Shown: one piece after another, positions 1 through 8,126 of the stretch | How the letters are laid out: each line of letters starts with the position of its first letter | How positions within the stretch are numbered: the stretch's first letter is position 1 | Assembly (NCBI GenBank): GCA_038233815.1 | Contig: JBBSVE010000012.1 | Coordinates: 1 to 34,393, forward strand | Source of the DNA: JBBSVE01 sp038233815 | GTDB taxonomy: Bacteria; Pseudomonadota; Alphaproteobacteria; Rhodobacterales; Rhodobacteraceae | Direction: 5' to 3' | Length of the DNA stretch: 34,393 nucleotides | Notes under the pieces: model-generated | What the model was told of the DNA's origin: nothing | Databases searched by the model: none | Seen by the model: the letters and a program-made list of their open reading frames with translations, nothing else | Position numbers and translations under genes: made by a program

Positions 1-62
1 CCTCCGAGCACGGACACGCGCTGCTCCGAACGTTCCTCAAGTCCGGGACCGTCGCCGCGTGA
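1..62 (+). CDS. trpG: Anthranilate synthase glutamine amidotransferase subunit, C-terminal end only (partial)
   Basis: Only the last 19 codons are inside the window, read from base 3 and ending with TGA at 60-62. The visible tail, SEHGHALLRTFL, fits the usual C-terminus of the glutaminase subunit TrpG, which supplies ammonia to TrpE in the first step of tryptophan synthesis. The assignment rests on this short tail and on the position directly before trpD. The stop overlaps the trpD GTG start in the sequence GTGA, so the two genes are probably translationally coupled. The catalytic triad lies outside the window and cannot be checked. Confidence 0.7.
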   Translation, partial: SEHGHALLRTFLKSGTVAA

Positions 63-1072
63 GCGACCGGCTGAAGCCCCTGATCGGCCTCGCCGCCGAT
101 CGCGCCCTGACGCGTGCGGAGGCGGAGACGGCCTTTGCCGCCCTCTTCGACGGCGATGCGACCCCGGCGCAGATGGGCGGCTTCCTTATGGCGCTCCGCA
201 CGCGGGGGGAGACGGTGGACGAGATCGCGGCGGCGGCTTTCGTTATGCGCACACGGTGCCATGCGGTGCGCGCGCCCAAGGGCGCGATGGACATCGTCGG
301 CACCGGAGGCGACGGGAAGGGCACGCTCAACATCTCCACCGCGACGGCCTTCGTCGTGGCGGGCGCGGGCGTGGTGGTGGCCAAGCACGGCAACCGGAAC
401 CTGTCGTCGCGATCGGGTGCGGCCGATGCGCTGACCGAGATGGGGCTTAACGTCATGGTCGGCCCGGCGGTCGTGGAACGCTGTCTGGCGGAGGCCGGGA
501 TCGGTTTCATGATGGCGCCGATGCACCATCCAGCAACCCGTCACGTGGCCCCGGCCCGGTTGGAGCTGGGCACCTGCACGCTCTTCAACGTGCTGGGACC
601 GCTGACGAATCCCGCCGGGGTGCGACGCCAGCTGACGGGCGCTTTCGCGCCAGAACTGCTGCGCCCGATGGCGGAGGTGCTGCGCCTGTTGGGCTCCGAG
701 GTCGCGTGGCTGGTCCATGGCGGCGACGGCACCGACGAGTTTTCCATCGCCGCCCCGACGAAGGTGGCGGCCCTCGCGAACGGTGACATCGTCGAGTTCG
801 AGATCCACCCCGAGGATGCCGGCCTGCCGGTCCATCCGTTCGCGGCGATCCGTGGCGGCAGCCCCGCTGACAATGCCCGCGCCTTCCGCATGCTTCTGGA
901 CGGGGCGCAGGGCGCCTACCGCGATGCCGTGCTTCTCAACGCCGCAGCAGCGCTGATCGTCGCCGGTCGTGCGGACACGCTGCGGTCGGGGGTCGACATT
1001 GCCCGCGAAAGCCTCGATTCTGGTGCGGCCCGTGACAAGCTTTCGATGCTCGCGCGCCTGACCGCAGCCTGA
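59..1072 (+). CDS. trpD: Anthranilate phosphoribosyltransferase
   Basis: Transfers phosphoribose from PRPP to anthranilate, the second step of tryptophan synthesis in the cytoplasm. The 337-residue length is normal for the family. The PRPP-binding loop DIVGTGGDGKGTLNIST is near residues 78-94, followed by KHGNR at 109-113 and a serine-rich SSRSGAAD segment. Further on are the conserved ELGTCTLFNVLGPLTNPAG stretch and the acidic VHGGDGTDEF motif. The arginine before ELG that binds anthranilate in characterised homologues is retained. The start is a GTG overlapping the trpG stop. trpC follows after about 9 bases, so trpG-trpD-trpC act as one unit. No leader or attenuator is visible because the operon start lies outside the window. 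Confidence 0.97.
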   Translation: MSDRLKPLIGLAADRALTRAEAETAFAALFDGDATPAQMGGFLMALRTRGETVDEIAAAAFVMRTRCHAVRAPKGAMDIVGTGGDGKGTLNISTATAFVVAGAGVVVAKHGNRNLSSRSGAADALTEMGLNVMVGPAVVERCLAEAGIGFMMAPMHHPATRHVAPARLELGTCTLFNVLGPLTNPAGVRRQLTGAFAPELLRPMAEVLRLLGSEVAWLVHGGDGTDEFSIAAPTKVAALANGDIVEFEIHPEDAGLPVHPFAAIRGGSPADNARAFRMLLDGAQGAYRDAVLLNAAAALIVAGRADTLRSGVDIARESLDSGAARDKLSMLARLTAA

Positions 1073-1081
1073 GGAAACGCG

Positions 1082-1894
1082 ATGACCAGCATTCTGGACG
1101 AGATCAAGGCCTACAAGCTCGACGAGGTTGCGCGTCTCAAGGCCGAAACACCGCTGGCGGAGATGGAGGATCGGGCCCGCGCCGCCCCTGCCCCGCGCGC
1201 CTTCGCCAAAACGCTTTCGGACGCCGCCGCCTCGGGCTACGGGCTGATCGCGGAGATCAAGAAGGCGAGCCCGTCGAAAGGCGTCATCCGCGCCGACTTC
1301 GACCCGCCCGCGCTGGCGCGCGCCTACAAGGCCGGGGGTGCTGCGTGCCTCTCCGTGCTGACCGACGCGCCGTCGTTTCAGGGCGACGATTCATATCTCG
1401 CCTCGGTGCGCGAGGCGGTCGATTTGCCCTGTCTGCGCAAGGACTTTCTCTACGATCCGTGGCAGGTCGCGCAGTCCCGCGCGCTCGGCGCCGATTGCAT
1501 CCTGCTGATCCTCGCGAGCCTGTCGGACGCGCAGGCGGCGGAGCTTGAGGATGCCGCGATCCGGCTTCGGATGGATGTTCTGCTGGAGGTCCACGACGCC
1601 GCCGAGCTGGAGCGGGCCGCCGCCCTGAAGTCGGAGCTGCTGGGTATCAACAATCGCGATCTTCGCAGCTTCGAGGTCTCGCTGCAGACCACGCGCGACC
1701 TCGCCCGGCGTGTGCCGGAGGAGCATCTGATCGTGTCCGAAAGCGGCTTTTCGCGCGCCGAGGATCTGGCCGACGTGGCCCGCTACGGCGCGCGCTGCTT
1801 CCTCATTGGCGAAAGCCTGATGCGCCAGACCGATGTGGAGGCCGCGACCCGCGCGATCCTCACGGCCCCTCTGACGGCGCAGTCCGGGCGATGA
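1082..1894 (+). CDS. trpC: Indole-3-glycerol phosphate synthase
   Basis: Cyclises carboxyphenylaminodeoxyribulose phosphate to indole-glycerol phosphate, the fourth step of tryptophan synthesis. It is a single-domain (beta/alpha)8 barrel of 270 residues and is not fused to TrpF. Visible active-site motifs are LIAEIKKASPSKG (residues 55-67, with catalytic Glu and Lys), LRKDFLYDPWQV, LLEVHD, LGINNRDL and the phosphate-binding SESGF. The ATG at 1082 lies 9 bases after the trpD stop. A GAGGAAACGCG sequence just before the ATG can serve as ribosome binding site. The stop overlaps the moaC start (ATGA), which couples the trp genes to molybdenum cofactor genes. Confidence 0.97.
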   Translation: MTSILDEIKAYKLDEVARLKAETPLAEMEDRARAAPAPRAFAKTLSDAAASGYGLIAEIKKASPSKGVIRADFDPPALARAYKAGGAACLSVLTDAPSFQGDDSYLASVREAVDLPCLRKDFLYDPWQVAQSRALGADCILLILASLSDAQAAELEDAAIRLRMDVLLEVHDAAELERAAALKSELLGINNRDLRSFEVSLQTTRDLARRVPEEHLIVSESGFSRAEDLADVARYGARCFLIGESLMRQTDVEAATRAILTAPLTAQSGR

Positions 1895-2391
1895 ACAAGG
1901 ATGCGGCGCAGGCGGGGCCGCTCACCCATTTCGACGCCGAGGGGCATGCCCACATGGTCGATGTGTCCGACAAACCCGCGACGGCGCGCGTCGCCGTGGC
2001 GTCGGGTGCGGTGCGCATGACGCAAGCCACGCTTGCGCTGGTGACGGAAGGGCGCGCCAGGAAGGGCGACGTTCTGGGGGTCGCAAGGCTTGCTGGGATC
2101 ATGGCGGCGAAGCGGACGGCCGATCTTATCCCGCTCTGCCATCCGTTGCCGCTCACCGGCGTCACGCTGGACCTCGTGGCGGATGCCACCCTGCCAGGGA
2201 TACGGATCCAGGCCACGGTGCGGACCGGCGGCCCGACCGGCGTGGAGATGGAGGCACTGACGGCCGTAACGGTCGCCGCCCTGACCGTTTATGACATGTT
2301 GAAGGCGGTCGAGCGCGGAATGGTCATCGAGGCGGTTCGCGTAATTCTGAAAGATGGCGGTAAATCCGGACGTTACGAGGCGCCCCTGTGA
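1891..2391 (+). CDS. moaC: Cyclic pyranopterin monophosphate synthase
   Basis: Converts the MoaA product into cyclic pyranopterin monophosphate, the first stable intermediate of molybdenum cofactor synthesis. The 166 residues match the family length. The signatures are KRTADLIPLCHPLPLTGV (residues 74-91), GVEMEALTAVTVAALTVYDM (117-136) and KDGGKSGRYEA near the C-terminus. The conserved Asp and Lys of the active site are in YDMLKA at 134-139. The ATG at 1891 overlaps the trpC TGA and the TGA at 2389 overlaps the moeA GTG, so the gene is sandwiched by two 4-base overlaps. MoaA is not in the window. Confidence 0.97.
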   Translation: MNKDAAQAGPLTHFDAEGHAHMVDVSDKPATARVAVASGAVRMTQATLALVTEGRARKGDVLGVARLAGIMAAKRTADLIPLCHPLPLTGVTLDLVADATLPGIRIQATVRTGGPTGVEMEALTAVTVAALTVYDMLKAVERGMVIEAVRVILKDGGKSGRYEAPL

Positions 2392-3569
2392 TATCGGTCG
2401 AAGAGGCGCTGGATCGGCTCTTCGCGCTCGCCACGGTGCTGCCAACCGAACGCGTCCCGCTCCAGCGCGCGGTGGGGCGAGTCCTGCGCGTTTCGGCATC
2501 CGCGACCCGGGACCAGCCGCCCTTTCCCGCCTCCGCCATGGACGGTTATGCGGTATCGGGCGAGGCGTCCCCCGGCGCGACGTTCAGGGTCGTCGGGACT
2601 TCTCGCGCGGGTGAAAGTTTCGGGCGCACCCTGTCGGCCTGTGAGGCGGTCCGCATCTTCACCGGTGCGCCCGTGCCTGATGGTGCCGACCGCGTCGTGA
2701 TTCAGGAGGACGTGACCCGGGATGGGGCGACCATCACGCTCCGCGACAGTCTCGATACCGCCCGCCATATCCGGGCGCAGGCGCAGGATTTCGCGGTCGG
2801 CGTTATGCTGGACGCCCCGCGCTGCCTGCGTCCGACAGATCTTCTCCTGCTCGCGGCGATGAACGTCCCTTATGTCGATGTCGCGCGCCGCCCCGTGGTC
2901 GCGATCATGGCGACCGGCGACGAGCTGGTGGAACCGGGCGAGACGCCGCGCGCCGACCAGATAATCGCCTCGAATGCCCTGGCCCTGGCCGCGATGGTGG
3001 AGGCGGCGGGCGGTATAGCGCACCGCCTGCCCATCGCGAGAGATACCGTCGCGAGCCTGAAAGCCACGTTTGAGCTGGCGGACGGCGCGGACCTCATCCT
3101 CACCATCGGCGGCGCGTCGGTGGGGGATCACGATCGGGTTGGCGCGGTGGCATGCGACCTGGGGCTGGACCGCGCGTTCGATCGTATAGCCATGCGTCCT
3201 GGCAAACCCCTGATGGCCGGTCGCCTGCGCGGGTCCATTATGCTGGGACTACCGGGGAATCCTGTCTCTTCAATGGTTTGCGGCCATGTGTTCATGCTGC
3301 CGCTCCTGCGCTCCATGATGGGTCTGGGCGCCCACCCGGCGGAGACGCGACGCGGGGTGCTGGGCGTCGATGTGGGTCCGGCGGGGCCGCGGGCGCACTA
3401 TATGCGGGCGACGGTGCATCATGGCGGCGGATCGCCGTGCGTGACGCCGTTCGACCGACAGGATTCGGCGTTGATCTCCGTCCTGACGGGGGCGGAGGCC
3501 TTGCTGATCCGGCCTGCTCGGGACGGCGCGCGACTGGCGGGTGCGGATATCGACTACATGATGTTGTGA
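2388..3569 (+). CDS. moeA: Molybdopterin molybdenumtransferase
   Basis: Inserts molybdate into adenylylated molybdopterin, the last step of molybdenum cofactor formation. At 393 residues it has normal length. Conserved features in order are PPFPASAMDGYAV (about 45-57), the EAVRIFTGAPVPDGADRVV segment, IMATGDELVEPG, LTIGGASVGDHD in the MogA-like domain, RPGKPLMAGRL and LGLPGNPVSS. The GTG start at 2388 overlaps the moaC stop (GTGA), which makes it the natural coupled start. The gene closes the trp-moa unit. It is followed by 69 bases that hold the lexA promoter and operator. Confidence 0.96.
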   Translation: MISVEEALDRLFALATVLPTERVPLQRAVGRVLRVSASATRDQPPFPASAMDGYAVSGEASPGATFRVVGTSRAGESFGRTLSACEAVRIFTGAPVPDGADRVVIQEDVTRDGATITLRDSLDTARHIRAQAQDFAVGVMLDAPRCLRPTDLLLLAAMNVPYVDVARRPVVAIMATGDELVEPGETPRADQIIASNALALAAMVEAAGGIAHRLPIARDTVASLKATFELADGADLILTIGGASVGDHDRVGAVACDLGLDRAFDRIAMRPGKPLMAGRLRGSIMLGLPGNPVSSMVCGHVFMLPLLRSMMGLGAHPAETRRGVLGVDVGPAGPRAHYMRATVHHGGGSPCVTPFDRQDSALISVLTGAEALLIRPARDGARLAGADIDYMML

Positions 3570-3579
3570 CGATGTGTCA

Positions 3580-3608
3580 TTGACACAAAGCGGGAACGCG
3601 GGCAGAAC
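3580..3608 (+). promoter_or_regulatory. Probable sigma-70 type promoter of lexA
   Basis: A perfect TTGACA lies at 3580-3585. Seventeen bases later CAGAAC at 3603-3608 matches TATAAT at three of six positions. This would start transcription near 3615, just before the lexA ribosome binding site. The weak -10 is covered by the middle GAAC of the LexA operator, as expected for an autorepressed gene. The start site is inferred from spacing only. Confidence 0.55.
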
Positions 3609-3619
3609 GTGGGGCGAAC
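3594..3619 (+). promoter_or_regulatory. Tandem LexA operator (three GAAC repeats at 11-base period)
   Basis: GAAC occurs at 3594-3597, 3605-3608 and 3616-3619, each pair separated by exactly seven bases. Alphaproteobacterial LexA binds the direct repeat GTTC-N7-GTTC, which reads GAAC-N7-GAAC on this strand. Two complete boxes therefore overlap and share the middle repeat. They cover the -10 region and likely transcription start of lexA, so binding would autorepress the gene. The site also argues against the in-frame GTG at 3609 as the lexA start. Confidence 0.85.
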
Positions 3620-3638
3620 CAAACGACCGGAGGCTTTC

Positions 3639-4349
3639 ATGCTGACGCGCAAACAGATCCAGCTCCTGGACTTCATCCGGGTGCGGATGGCGACGGACGG
3701 CGTGCCGCCGTCGTTTGACGAAATGAAGGATGCGCTGGACCTGCGCTCCAAATCCGGGATCCATCGGCTGATCACAGCGCTGGAGGAGCGGGGGTTCATC
3801 CGCCGACTGGCTCACCGCGCAAGGGCTATCGAGATCCTGAAGCTCCCCGAAGCGATGGAGCGGCCCGATTTCGTGGCCCCGAAGGCTCCGGGTTTTGCGC
3901 CAAAGGTCATCCGGGGCGACCGGACCGACCCGCCGCGCGGCGCGATGCGGGTCGAGAGTCTCAATTCCGTCGATCTGCCCGTGATGGGCCGGATTGCGGC
4001 AGGCGTTCCGATCGAGGCGATTTCCGAGGTTTCGCACCATATCGCTGTGCCGGGCACGATGCTCTCCGGTCAGGGCCAGCACTATGCGCTCGAGGTGAAA
4101 GGCGATTCGATGATCGAGGCCGGGATCAACGATGGCGACGTCGTGGTGATCCGGGAACAGACGACGGCCGAGAACGGCGATATCGTCGTAGCCCTCGTGG
4201 AGGAGGCAGAGGCGACGCTGAAGCGGTTTCGCCGTCGCGGTGCCATGATCGCGCTGGAGGCCGCGAACCCGGCCTACGAGACGCGGATCTTTGCCGCGCA
4301 TCAGGTGCGGGTTCAGGGTCGGCTTGTGGGGCTGATCAGAAACTACTGA
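3639..4349 (+). CDS. lexA: LexA repressor of the SOS response
   Basis: Represses DNA damage genes and self-cleaves when RecA filaments form. The N-terminal winged helix (MLTRKQIQLLDFIRVRM, about 1-65) is followed by an alphaproteobacterial linker and an S24 peptidase domain. The scissile Ala-Gly is at 121-122 in GRIAAGVP, the nucleophile Ser157 is in KGDSMIEAG, and the general-base Lys195 is in EATLKRF. The ATG at 3639 was chosen because GGAGG lies five bases upstream at 3629-3633. The longer frame from GTG at 3609 would begin inside the operator. The product is 236 residues. The 3' end overlaps the convergent comEC gene by 7 bases. Confidence 0.97.
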   Translation: MLTRKQIQLLDFIRVRMATDGVPPSFDEMKDALDLRSKSGIHRLITALEERGFIRRLAHRARAIEILKLPEAMERPDFVAPKAPGFAPKVIRGDRTDPPRGAMRVESLNSVDLPVMGRIAAGVPIEAISEVSHHIAVPGTMLSGQGQHYALEVKGDSMIEAGINDGDVVVIREQTTAENGDIVVALVEEAEATLKRFRRRGAMIALEAANPAYETRIFAAHQVRVQGRLVGLIRNY

Positions 4350-6493
4350 GCCGGGGATCGGTCGGACGGGCGGGTCAGGATCTCGTCGGGAACCGGCCTC
4401 CGGTGCGACCACGCCCGATTGGCGTGCTGGGTGGCTTGCAGGATCAAGGCGCCATCCTTTCGCGGCGAGATCGCGAGGGGTCCGGTGCCTCGCAGGGACT
4501 TCGCGTCGATCCGGCGGCACGGTCCGTCCTCCCCGGCAGTCGCCGTGGTGATCACCAGATCGGACGTTGCGCAGGCGTCAGCAAAAGCACCCTCGGCGCT
4601 CTTTCCCTTGAGGACGATCATGCGCCAACCGTAGGCCGTGAACGCACGCGCCGTGGGTGGCCCCGAAAAGCCCGGCCGGACGGCGGCCCCGGCCTGATCG
4701 GCGGAGTCGCCGTCATTCTCCAACCACTGCGCCGCAGCAAACCCCGCGCCCTTTACCGCCGATAGCGCCCTCCCCTCCGCTGTCATCAGGCCGGCGAGCG
4801 ATCCGTCTGATGTGATGAGGAGCGGCGGGCGCTCCGTGACGCTCCACACCACGAACGCAAGCGCCATCGGGACGACGCCTGCGAACCGCGCGCGTCCGCG
4901 CCAGAGGATGAGCCAGAGCGCGCCAAGCGCCAGCGCGCCCAGCACACCGGCGGGGGGTGCCGGCACCGGGATCACCGCCCCGTTCCACCCCGCCACCAGC
5001 TTCGCGACCCAGAGGATCCAGCGCGTGCCCTGCTCCATCACCCAGAGCGCCGGCGCCTCCCACCCCAGCGGCGCCAGCAGCCCCGCCACCACCGCCGCCG
5101 GCATGATGGCAAGCCCCATGACCGGCACCGACAGCATGTTCGCCACGAGACCGTATTCCGCGATCCGGTTGAAATGCGCGGCAGCGAAGGGTGCGGTCGC
5201 GAACCCCGCAAGCAGCGACGACACGAACAGCGTGAACAGCGGCATGACCCAGCCCGGCAACTTTCCGTGTGGCATGACCGCGCGCAAGGCGGCGAATCCC
5301 GCTACCAGCGCCACGGTGGCCGCAAACGACATCTGGAAGCCCGGCTCCATCATCGATTCCGGCTCCACCGCCAGAAGGATCGTCGCCGCGATGGCGACCG
5401 ACCGGAGCGTCAGCGCCCGCCTGTCGAAGAGAACGGCGCCCAGCATGACCATGACCATGACCCAAGCCCGCTCCGTCGACACGCTGCCGCCCGACAGCGT
5501 GAGATAGATCGTTGCCGCGCCCATCGCGATGGCGGCGGCGACCTTCTTCGACGGAATGCGCAAGGCCAGTGGCGGCACGAGCGCCAGCCCGTTCCGCAGC
5601 GCCGCGAAGACGAATCCGGCCAACAGACCCATGTGGAGGCCCGATATGGCAAGGAGATGAGCAAGGTTGGAATTCCTCAGATCGCTCACCGTCGCCTGAC
5701 CCATCCCTGAGCGGTCGCCGGTGATGAGGGCTGCCGAAAAGGCCCCCGGTTCCCCCCCGATCCGCGCCTCGACACCGGCCCGGATGTCGGCGCGCAGACG
5801 GTTGATCCGCAGCGATCCGGGTTCGGCGGGCTCCAGCAGCAGGACCGGACTGCGCGTGTAGCCGACCGCCCCCAGACCGTCGAACCAGGCCATCCGGCGG
5901 AAATCGAAGGCGCCGGGCTCCACTGGGCCGTCGGGGGGCGACAGGAGCGCGGTCGTCATCACCACCATCCCCGGCACGGGTGCAAGTCCCGGCTCCCCGT
6001 GCAGCGAGATCCTGACCCGGGCGGGTGTGCGCGACGGATCGGTCCGTTCCAGCACGACATGGTCGAGGGTGAGGCGCGGCTGGTCGGACTGGCTGCGGTC
6101 GACGGAGACGACGCGACCCTCCACCGGACCGTAGTAGCGGAACCCGAGCACCGGCGCGTCCACCCGTCCCGCGCGCAGCCCCGACAGAAGGAACCCTGCG
6201 GCAATGCAGGCCACCGCCACCGCGACCGGATGAAGCATCTCCGGTCCGCGCAGCCGCAGCAGGACGCCGCCCGTCACGACCACACCCGCCACGCCATATT
6301 CCATCGCCCCCGGCTCCCAAGTCAGCGCGAACCAGAGCGCCACGCCAAGGCCGATCAGGACTGGAACCCACGGGAAGAGCGCCCCGCGCATGTCCGCAAT
6401 CCGACCGAACGGCCAAGCTAGCGCCGCTGCCAGCCACTGGCCCCGCGGGGCGCTGGCGCGCGTGCCGTCCGTCATCTCTCCGACTGCCGCCAC
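4343..6493 (-). CDS. comEC: ComEC/Rec2-family DNA uptake channel protein
   Basis: Integral membrane protein expected to pass single-stranded DNA across the inner membrane in natural transformation. It has 716 residues. There are hydrophobic N-terminal segments, a DUF4131-like soluble region (about 100-220) and a multi-helix Competence domain (about 240-520) with the hallmark HLLAISGLHMGL at 279-290. The C-terminal 150 residues correspond in position to the metallo-beta-lactamase-like domain but lack any HxHxDH metal motif, so nuclease activity there is unlikely. The first codon is GTG at 6493. An ATG at 6475 is an alternative, but its GGAG is only two bases away. It diverges from gltX. No other competence genes are in the window. 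Confidence 0.9.
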   Translation of the reverse strand: MAAVGEMTDGTRASAPRGQWLAAALAWPFGRIADMRGALFPWVPVLIGLGVALWFALTWEPGAMEYGVAGVVVTGGVLLRLRGPEMLHPVAVAVACIAAGFLLSGLRAGRVDAPVLGFRYYGPVEGRVVSVDRSQSDQPRLTLDHVVLERTDPSRTPARVRISLHGEPGLAPVPGMVVMTTALLSPPDGPVEPGAFDFRRMAWFDGLGAVGYTRSPVLLLEPAEPGSLRINRLRADIRAGVEARIGGEPGAFSAALITGDRSGMGQATVSDLRNSNLAHLLAISGLHMGLLAGFVFAALRNGLALVPPLALRIPSKKVAAAIAMGAATIYLTLSGGSVSTERAWVMVMVMLGAVLFDRRALTLRSVAIAATILLAVEPESMMEPGFQMSFAATVALVAGFAALRAVMPHGKLPGWVMPLFTLFVSSLLAGFATAPFAAAHFNRIAEYGLVANMLSVPVMGLAIMPAAVVAGLLAPLGWEAPALWVMEQGTRWILWVAKLVAGWNGAVIPVPAPPAGVLGALALGALWLILWRGRARFAGVVPMALAFVVWSVTERPPLLITSDGSLAGLMTAEGRALSAVKGAGFAAAQWLENDGDSADQAGAAVRPGFSGPPTARAFTAYGWRMIVLKGKSAEGAFADACATSDLVITTATAGEDGPCRRIDAKSLRGTGPLAISPRKDGALILQATQHANRAWSHRRPVPDEILTRPSDRSPAQ

Positions 6494-6557
6494 CTTGTCA
6501 CCCGCAGAAAGCGTGCCTAGAGAATGGTGTCCGCGGTCCGGCCCCGTCCGTCCGGTC

Positions 6558-6585
6558 TTGCCGCGATCCGCCCCGACCCTATCTT
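6558..6585 (+). promoter_or_regulatory. Candidate gltX promoter
   Basis: TTGCCG at 6558-6563 and TATCTT at 6580-6585 are separated by 16 bases. Each matches the sigma-70 consensus at four of six positions. The predicted start would be near 6592 and leave a leader of about 20 bases before the gltX ATG. The rest of the 121-base comEC-gltX gap shows no clear operator. Confidence 0.4.
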
Positions 6586-6614
6586 CCGTGTGGTTTCCGA
6601 AAGGTTAACGTCCC

Positions 6615-8063
6615 ATGTACCCCGACGTCGACACAACCCGCGAGAGACCGGTCGTCACCCGCATCGCTCCCTCGCCCACAGGCACCATGCATATCGGCAC
6701 GGCACGCACGGCGCTCTTCAACTGGCTCTACGCACGGGGTCGCGGGGGGCGGTTCCTGCTGCGGATCGAGGATACCGACCGCGCGCGCTCCACCCCCGAG
6801 GCGACCTCAGCGATCCTGCGCGGACTGCGCTGGCTTGGCCTCGACTGGGATGGCGACGCGGTGAGCCAATTCGACCGCCGCCACCGCCACGCCGAGGTGG
6901 CGCACGAGATGCTTACACGAGGATCGGCCTACAAGTGCTTTTCCACGCAGGAGGAGATCGAGGCCTTCCGCGCGGCAGCCGAGGCGGAAAAACGATCCTC
7001 CCTCTTTCGCAGCCCGTGGCGCGACGCCGACCCCGCGACCCATCCCGACGCACCCTTCGTGATCCGCATGAGGGCGCCGCTGGACGGCCAGACGATCATC
7101 AACGACCACGTGCAGGGCCGCGTCACGATCCGAAACGAGACGCTGGACGACATGGTCGTGCTCCGCTCCGACGGCACGCCCACCTACATGCTTGCGGTGG
7201 TGGTGGACGATCACGATATGGAGGTCAGCCACGTGATCCGGGGCGACGACCATCTCAACAACGCGGCCCGCCAGCAGATGGTCTATGACGCGATGGGCTG
7301 GGCGCTGCCGGTGTGGGCGCATATTCCGCTGATCTTCGGGCCGGACGGCAAGAAGCTTTCCAAGCGCCACGGGGCCACGGGGGTCGAGGAATATCAGGCG
7401 ATGGGCTATCCCGCCGCCGGCATGCGCAACTATCTGACCCGGCTCGGCTGGTCCCACGGCGACGACGAGCTGTTCAGCACCCAGAAGGCGCTGGCCTGGT
7501 TCGACCTCTCCGGTATCGGACGCGCGCCCGCACGGCTCGACTTCAAGAAGCTGGACAGCATCTGCGGCCGTCACATCGCCGCCATGGACGATGCTGCACT
7601 GCTGCATGAACTGGAGGCGTTCCTGGCAGCCACCGGCCGCCCGGCGCTGACCCCGGCGACGCGGGAGGCGATGCTGTCGGCGATGTATTGCTTGAAAGAC
7701 CGGGCCAAGACCTACGTCGAACTGATTGATATGGCGCATTTCCTTCTGGTGGCGCGACCTGTTCTGCCAGACGGGGCGTCGGCCTCTGCGCTGACGCCCG
7801 ACGCCCTCACGATGCTTGCGGAATTGACGCCGCGACTGCAAAATGCTAGCTGGACCAAGGCGGATCTGGAGGCATTCCTGACTGATGTCGCCACGGCGCG
7901 TGGACTGGGATTCGGCAAGCTGGCCGCACCCTTGCGTACGGCGCTTGCCGGGCGAACCGTGTCGCCCAGCGTCTATGACATGATGCTCGTTCTGGGACGC
8001 GACGAAAGCGTGGCGCGTCTTTTGGATGCCGGGGACGCAGCGAGGATCCGATCCGAACCCTGA
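6615..8063 (+). CDS. gltX: Glutamyl-tRNA synthetase (class I)
   Basis: Charges tRNA-Glu with glutamate in the cytoplasm. In alphaproteobacteria without GlnRS it may also mischarge tRNA-Gln for the GatCAB route. The HIGH motif is HIGT in PSPTGTMHIGTARTALFNW (residues 19-37) and the KMSKS motif is KLSKR at 247-251. Other catalytic-core markers are LRIEDTDRARS and the HVIRGDDHLNN segment. The C-terminal anticodon-binding domain fills residues 320-482. The full length of 482 residues is normal. Some relatives carry two gltX copies, so a second copy elsewhere is possible. A short AAAGG lies before the ATG. gltA follows 63 bases downstream. Confidence 0.96.
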   Translation: MYPDVDTTRERPVVTRIAPSPTGTMHIGTARTALFNWLYARGRGGRFLLRIEDTDRARSTPEATSAILRGLRWLGLDWDGDAVSQFDRRHRHAEVAHEMLTRGSAYKCFSTQEEIEAFRAAAEAEKRSSLFRSPWRDADPATHPDAPFVIRMRAPLDGQTIINDHVQGRVTIRNETLDDMVVLRSDGTPTYMLAVVVDDHDMEVSHVIRGDDHLNNAARQQMVYDAMGWALPVWAHIPLIFGPDGKKLSKRHGATGVEEYQAMGYPAAGMRNYLTRLGWSHGDDELFSTQKALAWFDLSGIGRAPARLDFKKLDSICGRHIAAMDDAALLHELEAFLAATGRPALTPATREAMLSAMYCLKDRAKTYVELIDMAHFLLVARPVLPDGASASALTPDALTMLAELTPRLQNASWTKADLEAFLTDVATARGLGFGKLAAPLRTALAGRTVSPSVYDMMLVLGRDESVARLLDAGDAARIRSEP

Positions 8064-8126
8064 GGGGTTTGCAACTGCGGCGTGGATTGAGAGGTCCGGC
8101 CGTCGACAAGAAAAGAGGAATACGAG

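Noticed and set aside
540..600. Possible loss of an active-site arginine in TrpD (ELGTCTLFN where ELGxRTxFN is common)
   Set aside because: The anthranilate-binding arginine aligns with the Arg three residues before ELG, which is present; the changed position also varies in active homologues.
3609..3638. Upstream GTG start for lexA
   Set aside because: It falls inside the LexA operator and before the predicted transcription start, whereas the ATG at 3639 has GGAGG at ideal spacing.
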